Source: Verrucomicrobiota bacterium (GTDB lineage: Bacteria > Verrucomicrobiota > Verrucomicrobiia > Verrucomicrobiales > DEV007). From it: 64,000 bases of DNA. The notes below the pieces were generated by a model that was not told where the DNA came from, searched no databases, and saw only the letters and a program-made list of their open reading frames with translations. The stretch's first letter is position 1. Each line of letters opens with the position of its first letter. Location of the stretch: assembly GCA_018970725.1 (NCBI GenBank), contig JAGWVU010000016.1, forward strand, positions 1 through 64,000. The letters are read 5' to 3'. This document shows positions 52,550 through 59,548 of the stretch, piece by piece. The position numbers and the translations under genes were made by a program.

Positions 52550-53161
52550 ATGGCAAGATATTGTGGCCCAACGGAGAAAATCAGCCGCCGCTTCGGTGTG
52601 CCGCTTTTCGGTTCCTCGAAGGAGTTCGAACGCAAGCCTTACGGTCCCGGCCAGCACGGAGCCCGTAATGTCAGGAAGAAGCGTTCCGACTTTGCGGTTG
52701 CGCTTGGGGAGAAGCAGAAGCTCCGGATGCAGTATGGTGTGATGGAGAAGCAGTTTCGCGGCTATTACGAGGAAGCCTCGCACCGCAAGGGCGTCACCGG
52801 CCACATTATGCTGCAGCTCCTCGAGACCCGTCTCGACAATGTTTGTTATCGCATGGGCTTGGGGAATACGCGCCGGGCTGCGCGTCAGTTTGTCAGTCAC
52901 GGACACATCACGGTCAATGGCCGCCGCGTGAACATTGCTTCCTACCAGTGCAAGCCGGGCGATGTCATCAAGGTTTCCGACAACCGTCGCTCCGCGGGAT
53001 TGGCCGACAAGATGTTGGATCTTACCCAGGCGGCCCCTGTGCCGGCTTGGATCAACATGGACCGCACGCACCGGAATGGGGTGGTGGTCCGCTTGCCCGA
53101 GCGGGACGAGGTCAACCCGATGGTCAACGAGCAGCTCGTCGTTGAGTTGTATTCCCGTTGA
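52550..53161 (+). CDS. rpsD: 30S ribosomal protein S4
   Basis: A 203-aa assembly nucleator and fidelity protein. ARYCGPTEKISRRFGVPLFG, then FRGYYEEASHRKGVTGHIML and the S4 domain LGNTRRAARQFVSHGHITVN are intact; no zinc-binding cysteine set. It ends the array: rpoA and rplQ, normally next, are absent and a strong terminator follows. Confidence 0.96.
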   Translation: MARYCGPTEKISRRFGVPLFGSSKEFERKPYGPGQHGARNVRKKRSDFAVALGEKQKLRMQYGVMEKQFRGYYEEASHRKGVTGHIMLQLLETRLDNVCYRMGLGNTRRAARQFVSHGHITVNGRRVNIASYQCKPGDVIKVSDNRRSAGLADKMLDLTQAAPVPAWINMDRTHRNGVVVRLPERDEVNPMVNEQLVVELYSR

Positions 53162-53193
53162 GGCCGGGCCTTCCGCACCTTGCGTTTTTCAGC

Positions 53194-53229
53194 GGAGGGG
53201 ATGTCATTTGGCATCCTCTCCTTTTTTTT
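53194..53229 (+). terminator. Strong rho-independent terminator after rpsD
   Basis: A 10-bp stem with one G-U pair (53194-53203 with 53212-53221), an 8-base loop and eight T. It ends the long ribosomal-protein transcript. The same bases encode the last codons (Lys-Lys-Gly-Glu-Asp-Ala-Lys, stop) of the convergent gene on the minus strand. Confidence 0.9.
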
Positions 53230-53455
53230 GGGGGGCCTTGAGGTGTTCGAGCGCCTTGCTGTAGCTGGCTTGGGAGAGGTAGTGATGCAGCCGGGCGTCG
53301 ATGTCTGGGCGCAACTGCTCGTGAGCCGAGACAATCCCTTCCGATACCTCTTTGAGTTGGTGCAAGTGCCCCTCCGGATCGCGGTCGCGAAAGGCGTGAT
53401 CCGCGATGATTTGGAGCCGGCGCTCCAAGAGGTGCTGGAGGATTTCGATCGTCAT
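53204..53455 (-). CDS. Small hypothetical protein (83 aa)
   Basis: A helical, charged 83-residue cytosolic protein: MTIEILQHLLERRLQIIADH, then a middle with LHQLKEVSEGIVSAHEQLRP and the tail SKALEHLKAPQKKGEDAK. Codon use is like its neighbours and the sequence is strongly protein-like, so I take it as real; I do not recognise the family. It converges on rpsD and its stop codon lies inside the rpsD terminator. Confidence 0.7.
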   Translation of the reverse strand: MTIEILQHLLERRLQIIADHAFRDRDPEGHLHQLKEVSEGIVSAHEQLRPDIDARLHHYLSQASYSKALEHLKAPQKKGEDAK

Positions 53456-53778
53456 CCCGGACCATCGGAGCGGGGTCAGGGAACATCAAGGATCCGTTTT
53501 CCGGGTGCGGTCGAAAGGCTGTCCGGAGGGGCGTGGCAGGGGGGGAATTGTCGCGCCGATGCTTGCCAAGGGAGCTGAAAACCATGCCATCCGGCGGGGC
53601 CTCGCGACACGATGCTTGGGAAATGGGGGCTAACTCGGAATGAAGTGCTACTGAATTCATCGTGACGGCGAGAGTTGGGGGCAGCCATCCCGAAAGCCGT
53701 GCCTTGCTCCTGAAGGAATCTGCACGACGATCCAAAGATGGTGGCACACCGTGAAGAGGCGGTCCTATCCCGCATTTC

Positions 53779-54021
53779 TCAAGCCCTCGCTGCCGCGGCT
53801 TGCGTAATGGCTGTCCTGCTGCGTTCCGCTCGAATTCCAGGATTCACGGTAGAGGCCGATCCCCGGACGTTCAAAAGCACGAATAGAACCCTGCGCACCC
53901 CGTGGGCGTCGAACCGCCCGTCGCTGCCGATCACGCCGAGTCTCTCGATCAGGGGCTTGGTGATGAGCATGCGACCGAATGCAGCGTAGGCACAAACGGC
54001 TTCCAGCCGGGCCCGAACGAG
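53779..54021 (-). pseudogene. Coding-like fragment without clear ends
   Basis: On the minus strand this frame is open from just after a stop at 54022-54024 and reads RLEAVCAYAAFGRMLITKPL, then IERLGVIGSDGRFDAHGVRR and VLFVLLNV, with good codon use up to about 53865. An internal ATG lies at 53970. The C-terminal part is not protein-like. It may be the remains of a gene lost from this spot; I do not recognise it. The rest of 53456-54722 holds the oriC candidate and no other supportable gene. Confidence 0.25.
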
Positions 54022-54217
54022 TCACCGCTTCCCGTCTCTTTGCCCTGACGGGACTGGGTTTCACCCCACTTCCGGTGGGAGCCTCCTTCATGCCCAAGTG
54101 GCGCAGTCGACTTCCCCGCCGACTGTTAAATTGAAAGGACGCGTTTGCCCGGACGGGCGAGATCCTGAAAGCAAGGAGGACTTGACGATAAGTTGCAGGA
54201 TCAGGGAGGCTGGCGAG

Positions 54218-54252
54218 CTATATAAAAACAATAATAATAATATTTTATAAAC
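54218..54252. other. Very AT-rich tract: candidate DNA-unwinding element / oriC region
   Basis: Only about three of 35 bases are G or C in an otherwise GC-rich chromosome, 470 bases upstream of dnaA. With the DnaA-box-like TGTGTGTAA at 54317-54325 (one mismatch to the reverse-complement consensus TGTGNATAA) and a palindrome beside it, this makes the 54180-54722 region the best oriC candidate. DnaA boxes are few and poor, so the call is tentative. Confidence 0.45.
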
Positions 54253-54300
54253 TGGCTTAGGGATCGTCATAGGGTGAGGGGATGAAATATGTAAAAACAG

Positions 54301-54316
54301 CGCATTTCAAAATGCG
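54301..54316. repeat. Perfect 16-base palindrome upstream of dnaA
   Basis: CGCATTT-CA-AAATGCG: two 7-base arms around a 2-base centre, directly beside the DnaA-box-like site. It may be a protein-binding operator of dnaA or a component of the origin. Confidence 0.45.
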
Positions 54317-54722
54317 TGTGTGTAATTGGGTAATCTTGCGTGTGGCGCGAAGCGATTCTGAATCGGTTTTGAAGCGGTTTGCGGCGAAAATTGAGAAGAG
54401 GTGCCTGTCAGGAAAGTGTTCACGCGATAGGTTGGAGGGAGGGCTGTAGGGGGGGGCGGTTTTTGGCAAGCGATTTCTTTAATCCTAAAAAAATAGAAGG
54501 GTTCCGACGGGCTTGGAGGGGTTGAGAATAAAAAAACAGGTTGTTGTTAGGATACTTTTGTTTTTATTCGAACCTCACACTTGCTTTCTGAGGGCGGTCC
54601 GAGGATCGCCCCGTCCGGAGAGATCGAGTCATGCCGGGGAGAGATCCCGAAGGGCCAATGCGGTCCGGGGCATGGCGCGGTTTTGAAGGATGGGAGGCGG
54701 GTGTGGATTGACGAACCAAACC

Positions 54723-56204
54723 ATGAAGACAGATGAACATTTCGTTGCCCGGGCGGCAGCGCAGGGCGAAGCTTTGACAGGACGCGGGCGGGCACGAGTG
54801 ACGAAGCCGGCGGGAGATGGATCGGCCACCCTTTGGGCCAGCATTTGCAAAGGGTTGGGCAAGCGGGTGGGCAAGGATGTGGTGGAACGCTGGTTTTCCG
54901 AGGGCCGCATCCGGTCTCTCGATCAGGACAAGCTGCGCATCCGGTTTCCGACGAGCCTGCACGTGACGTGGGCGGAGACCTATTACCGGAAGGACTTGGA
55001 ACTGGTGGTGGAAGAGCAGATCGCCTCGAAGCCGGAGATCTTGCTGGAGGCTGCGACGGAAGAGGAGGCGGCTCCCCAGATCGCGGAGGAAGAGAGAGCG
55101 GTGCCGGAAGCGGCTGCGGAAGAGGTGGAGCCGGTGAGTCTTCCGGTTTTGGGGGCGACACCGGCCTCCCGGATCACCGAGGCCCGGTTGAATCCGAAGC
55201 ACACCTTTGAGAACTTTGTGGTTGGCGACAACATCGCCTACTGCCATGCGGCGGCCAAGGCGGTGGCGGAGCGGCCGGGCGGGCATTACAATCCGGTGCT
55301 GTTCTATGGAAACAGCGGCTTGGGGAAGACGCACCTGCTTTCCGCGATCGGGCTTTCGGTGCTGCAGCGGCATCCGAGGAAGCGGGTGCTGTTAGTCACG
55401 GGTGAGGAATTCACCAATGAGTTCATCGAGGCGGTGCAGCACGGGAAGTTGTCCCAATTCAGGGCGCGCTACCGGCGGGTGGACGTGCTGCTGATCGACG
55501 ATGTGCAGTTTGTGGCGGGGAAGGACGCGACCCAGGAGGAGTTCTTCCACACCTTCAACGCGTTGGTGAATCATCGGAGTCAGATCGTGCTGGTGAGCGA
55601 CCGGGCGCCGGCGGACATTCCGCGTTTGGAAAAGCGCCTGTTGTCGCGGTTCCAATGGGGAATCAGCGCGGAGTTGTTGGCTCCCTCGGTGGAGACGAGG
55701 ATCGCCATCCTGCGGCAAAAGGCGCACGAGTGGCGGGTGGAGATCGACATGGACGTGATCGAGTTTCTGGCGGACCGGATCCGGAAGAACGTGCGGATGT
55801 TGGAAGGCGCGCTGTTGCGGGTGTCGTCCTACGTGTCGCTGTATCGGGGAGGGATCTCGCTGCAGCAGGTGGAAAGCCATTTGCAGGACATGCTTAGTCA
55901 GGAATCCCGGACCGGGATGGTGACGGTGGGAGCGATCCAGAAAGAGGTGGCCTCGTATTTCGACGTGCGTCTTGGGGATTTGAACGGGCGGAGCCGCACG
56001 CAACTGATCATCCAGCCGCGGCATATCGCGATGTATTTGAGCCGCGAGCTGACGAATGCGTCGCTGAAAGACATCGGGCACGCGTTCGGGGGGCGGGACC
56101 ACGGCACGGTCATCCATGCCTGCCGGAGGGTTGACGAGGAGATGGGAGGCAGCGGGGAGACGCGCCGGGTGGTTGAGTTCCTCCGGGATAAGATCACCGG
56201 CTAG
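54723..56204 (+). CDS. dnaA: Chromosomal replication initiator protein DnaA
   Basis: A 493-aa initiator. Domain I (LWASICKGLGKRVGKDVVER) and a Glu/Ala-rich domain II lead into the AAA+ domain with Walker A YGNSGLGKTHLL and Walker B LLIDDVQF, and domain IV with the DNA-binding signature GGRDHGTVIHACRRV. ATG 54723 (MKTDEHF) is used rather than 54690, whose 11 extra residues are Gly/Cys-rich. The gene follows the candidate origin and is 274 bases before dnaN, which holds no other gene. Confidence 0.96.
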   Translation: MKTDEHFVARAAAQGEALTGRGRARVTKPAGDGSATLWASICKGLGKRVGKDVVERWFSEGRIRSLDQDKLRIRFPTSLHVTWAETYYRKDLELVVEEQIASKPEILLEAATEEEAAPQIAEEERAVPEAAAEEVEPVSLPVLGATPASRITEARLNPKHTFENFVVGDNIAYCHAAAKAVAERPGGHYNPVLFYGNSGLGKTHLLSAIGLSVLQRHPRKRVLLVTGEEFTNEFIEAVQHGKLSQFRARYRRVDVLLIDDVQFVAGKDATQEEFFHTFNALVNHRSQIVLVSDRAPADIPRLEKRLLSRFQWGISAELLAPSVETRIAILRQKAHEWRVEIDMDVIEFLADRIRKNVRMLEGALLRVSSYVSLYRGGISLQQVESHLQDMLSQESRTGMVTVGAIQKEVASYFDVRLGDLNGRSRTQLIIQPRHIAMYLSRELTNASLKDIGHAFGGRDHGTVIHACRRVDEEMGGSGETRRVVEFLRDKITG

Positions 56205-56478
56205 ACCGCATTTCTGAAGCTGTCGTGGCCCGGCTTCCCGGGGGAGGAGGCGACTCCTTGAACGGGGGCGGGCACCCCACCGGGGATGGGTGTCGCAAGG
56301 CAGGAGAAGGGGATCAGCAAGATCCTAGGTGCAGCGGGAGGGCGGTGTTGGCGACACTGTCAGGTTCCTTCTCGTGCCGGATTTCATTAGACAGGTGGGG
56401 AAAGTCCGTTCTAGTGTGAGCGGAAGGGTTTCGGCTGGGGACCCTGCCAGGACACCAGAGTCCACGGAAGAGAAGCTA

Positions 56479-57579
56479 ATGAAATTCAAGATCACCAAGG
56501 AGAAGTTCATCGAGGGGTTGCAACAGGTGCAGCATGTGGTCAGCACCCGGACGACTTTGCCGATTCTCTCGAACGTATTGATCCGGGCCAAAGGGGGGAT
56601 GGTGGAGTTGACCACGACCGATTTGGATGTCGGGGTGCGCGGGGCGGTGAGTGCGGATGTGGACGAGGATGGCATCACGACGCTTCCGGCGCGCAAGTTG
56701 GCCTCGATTGTCAAGGAGTTGCCGACGAGTGAGATTTTGATCGAGGTCAACGGGAACAACATTGCCGCGATCAAGTCGGGGCCGAGCTTTTTCAAGATTC
56801 TCGGGTTGAGCCGGGACGAGTTTCCGGAGCTTCCGGATTTCTCCGGGGCGCAGGAGATCGTGCTCGATCAGAAGTTGGTGAAGGACGGCTTGAAGAAGAC
56901 GTTTTACGCCATTTCCACGGATGAAACGCGGTATGTGCTGAACGGGGTCAACTGGTCGTTCGCCGGGGGGAAATTGACCTTGGTGGCGACGGATGGCCGT
57001 CGGTTGGCGATGGTGGATCAGGACGTGGAAATTCCCGATCTGCCGACTCGTGACGTGATCGTGCCGACGAAGGCGATCAACGAGTTGCAGCGCCTTTTGA
57101 CGGATGCCGGCCAGGTCCGGATTCGGATTGGCGAGAGCCAGATTGCGTTCGAGTTGAACGGCTATCTTTTGACCAGCAAACTGATCGACGGAACGTTTCC
57201 GAACTTTCGTCAGGTGATTCCCGGGGCTCCGCGGCACCGGGTGACGATGGATCGCTCGTTGCTGCTGGAGACGGTGAAGCGGGTTTCTTTGCTGACGAGT
57301 GACCGGACGAGTTCGATCAAGCTGGTGTTCACGGAAGACAACATCGAGATCATGGCGAACGCCCCCGAGGTTGGAGAGGCGCGGGAGTCGTTGCCGGTGA
57401 GTTACAAGGGGGAGAAGATGTCGATCGCCTTCAACCCTGAATTCCTGATGGCGCCATTGCGGAATCTGGATAGTGACGAGGTCCATCTTGATCTGATTGA
57501 CGAGGGCAGTCCCGGGGTCTTGCGGATCAACGAGCCGTTCCTTTACGTCATCATGCCGATGCGCGTGACCGGGCCCTGA
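56479..57579 (+). CDS. dnaN: DNA polymerase III beta subunit (sliding clamp)
   Basis: A 366-aa clamp that tethers the replicative polymerase; three similar domains. MKFKITKEKFIEGLQQVQHV starts it, with the typical SRTTLPILSNVL-like segment (here STRTTLPILSNVLIRAKGG) and the C-terminus NEPFLYVIMPMRVTG. A GGAAGAG precedes ATG 56479, which decides the start over the longer open frame from 56329. Confidence 0.96.
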   Translation: MKFKITKEKFIEGLQQVQHVVSTRTTLPILSNVLIRAKGGMVELTTTDLDVGVRGAVSADVDEDGITTLPARKLASIVKELPTSEILIEVNGNNIAAIKSGPSFFKILGLSRDEFPELPDFSGAQEIVLDQKLVKDGLKKTFYAISTDETRYVLNGVNWSFAGGKLTLVATDGRRLAMVDQDVEIPDLPTRDVIVPTKAINELQRLLTDAGQVRIRIGESQIAFELNGYLLTSKLIDGTFPNFRQVIPGAPRHRVTMDRSLLLETVKRVSLLTSDRTSSIKLVFTEDNIEIMANAPEVGEARESLPVSYKGEKMSIAFNPEFLMAPLRNLDSDEVHLDLIDEGSPGVLRINEPFLYVIMPMRVTGP

Positions 57580-57714
57580 GATTTTTGTGGTTTGCGTCGT
57601 TCGTGCGCCGGGTTTTGGCGTCAATCGTGCTTGGAGCGGGGAATCGGGTTTCTTCCGCGGATTGGCCTCGTCTTGGGTCGAATGCGGTGAGGCCGCTTCA
57701 AGACTAATGGTTTG

Positions 57715-58893
57715 ATGCAAGAGAATCGAGCGGCATCGCGGTTTTTGCCATCTGCGTTCGACGAGGAATCCCTTCGCGAGACCGTGGAATCGGCGCGGAG
57801 AGAACTGGGTGGGGATCCCTCGGTGATTTTCGCGCACGTCAGTTCGGACTGGCTGCCCTACTTGAAGGAGGCGGTGGAGATCATCCGGGTGTTCGGCCAT
57901 GCGCGGCATGTGATCGGGAGCACGGCCGAGGGGTTTGTGGGGGTGGGGGTGGACAGTGAGCGGGTATCGGGTTGTTCCCTGTTGTTCCTGCGCTTGCCCG
58001 GGACGCGGATGGAGTTCCTGAAAGTGAAAACCGGGGAGGTGGAGAGTTTTGTGGGGGACGCCGGGAGTGGTGCCGGGGTTTGGCTGGCCCTCTGCAACCC
58101 CTATCTCGCGCACGGCGAGCGTTGGATGCAACGATGGAACCTGATGGTGGGGGACGCGGCGACCTATGGTGGCTTGGCGAGCGGAATTAGCGGGGCGGAG
58201 GGGACGGCGGTTTTTCTGGATGCCGAGTGGGAGGAAATGGCCGCGGTGGCGGTCAGGTTCTCCGGGGGGATCCAGGTTCGCGGGGTGGTTAGCCAAGGGT
58301 GTCGGCCCATCGGATTGCCTTACACGGTGACGGGGGTGCGGCAGAATGTGGTGACCTCGATCGGTTCGCGGCAGGCCTTCAAGGTGCTGGAGGAGGCGTT
58401 TCAGGATTTGAACAGTGCGGAGAGGCAGTCCGCGCCGGGGAACCTGTTCGCTGGCTTGGCGTTGAGTGAGTATCGTGAGGATTTCGGGCGGGGAGACTTT
58501 TTGGTCCGCAACATCCTTGGAGCCGATCCGGAGAGGGGAGTGGCTCTGGGGGCGTTCCCGCGGAGTGGTCAGACCTTGCAGTTCCAAGTAAGGGACAAGG
58601 AGACGGCGGACGCGGATTTGCGGCGTCTCTGTCTCGCGCTGGGGCGGACGCATGAACGGCCTTTCGCCGGGATGTTGTTCAGTTGTTTGGGACGAGGCTC
58701 ACGCATGTTCGGGGTTCCGAATCATGATGCGCGGGTTATCGAGGAGGTGCTCGGTAAGATTCCGTTGGGGGGATTTTTGGGGAACGGCGAGATTGGGCCG
58801 GTTGGAGGGCGGAATTATCTGCACGGTTACACTGCCTCCACGGCGTTCTTTTACGCTGGTGAGGGGGCAGAAGAGAACCATCACCCCGCTTGA
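57715..58893 (+). CDS. FIST-domain sensor-type protein (FIST_N + FIST_C)
   Basis: A 392-aa cytosolic protein with the FIST N domain (PSVIFAHVSSDWLPYLKEAV, then VIGSTAEGFVGVGVDSERVS) and FIST C domain (QAFKVLEEAFQDLN through FSCLGRGSRMFGVPNHDARV and GGFLGNGEIGPVGG). FIST domains are thought to sense small ligands such as amino acids; here there is no fused kinase or methyl-accepting part. ATG 57715 follows TTG 57712. It lies 135 bases after dnaN and on the same strand; co-transcription is unclear. Confidence 0.85.
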   Translation: MQENRAASRFLPSAFDEESLRETVESARRELGGDPSVIFAHVSSDWLPYLKEAVEIIRVFGHARHVIGSTAEGFVGVGVDSERVSGCSLLFLRLPGTRMEFLKVKTGEVESFVGDAGSGAGVWLALCNPYLAHGERWMQRWNLMVGDAATYGGLASGISGAEGTAVFLDAEWEEMAAVAVRFSGGIQVRGVVSQGCRPIGLPYTVTGVRQNVVTSIGSRQAFKVLEEAFQDLNSAERQSAPGNLFAGLALSEYREDFGRGDFLVRNILGADPERGVALGAFPRSGQTLQFQVRDKETADADLRRLCLALGRTHERPFAGMLFSCLGRGSRMFGVPNHDARVIEEVLGKIPLGGFLGNGEIGPVGGRNYLHGYTASTAFFYAGEGAEENHHPA

Positions 58894-58965
58894 CGGTCCG
58901 CTTGTCTCAAGATTGACGGGCCGAAGAGGGTTGCCGTCCGGGGGGCGGGCCTGTAAGGTCAGGGC

Positions 58966-59430
58966 ATGAGCAGGAGTTGCTTTGCAGGGTTCTGTTGTTT
59001 GATTGGGTTGATGGCCCCGGTTCGGGCGGCGTCCATGGAAGATCAATTCATGGAGCGGATGCGTGAGGCGGACTTGACCGGGACTTGGATTCCCTTGCAG
59101 GGCGGGGCGCTTGGTTCCGGCAAGCCGGATACGTATCGGGTGGTGCGGGCCACGCGGAAAGAGGGGGACCGGTGGGAGATCGTTTGGCGGGTGACGCAGC
59201 GGGGGCAGGCCCTGGAGTTACCGCTTCCCTGTGTCGTCACGTTTGCCGGGGATGTGGCGGTGCTGATTCTGGATGAATTCGGGATGGGAGAGGGGCGGCG
59301 CTATTCCGCGCGGGTGATGTTTCACGGGAAGATCTACACCGGGCATTGGTGGGGGGCGGGGGGAGAGAGCGGCTTGATCCAGGGAACGGTCGCCCCTGGG
59401 GCGGCGGACGGTTCCCGGGATGGTTCTTGA
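58966..59430 (+). CDS. Secreted hypothetical protein
   Basis: A 154-aa protein with a signal peptide (residues 1-22, ending PVRAAS). The mature part begins with a helix (MEDQFMERMREADLTGTWIP) and has a beta-rich body with YRVVRATRKEGDRWEIVWRV, then FGMGEGRRYSARVMFHGKIY and an end GHWWGAGGESGLIQG. It resembles small lipocalin-like or avidin-like barrel proteins in rhythm, but no family is recognised. Confidence 0.65.
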   Translation: MSRSCFAGFCCLIGLMAPVRAASMEDQFMERMREADLTGTWIPLQGGALGSGKPDTYRVVRATRKEGDRWEIVWRVTQRGQALELPLPCVVTFAGDVAVLILDEFGMGEGRRYSARVMFHGKIYTGHWWGAGGESGLIQGTVAPGAADGSRDGS

Positions 59431-59548
59431 TCCGGCGTGGATCCCCGGTTGGTGTGGGCTTCATGGCCGTCCTCCCGCGGGCTGGCCAGAGCCAAAACTC
59501 CGCGCAAATCATTCGCCATCTCAGGATTGACGGTCCACTGGGTTGCTG

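Noticed and set aside
53738-53989. 83-residue plus-strand ORF near the origin
   Set aside because: No motif, and it opposes the coding-like fragment on the minus strand; composition does not favour it.
56476-58653. Long minus-strand frame opposite dnaN and the FIST gene
   Set aside because: It spans two real genes and their intergenic gap on the other strand and has no recognisable domain.
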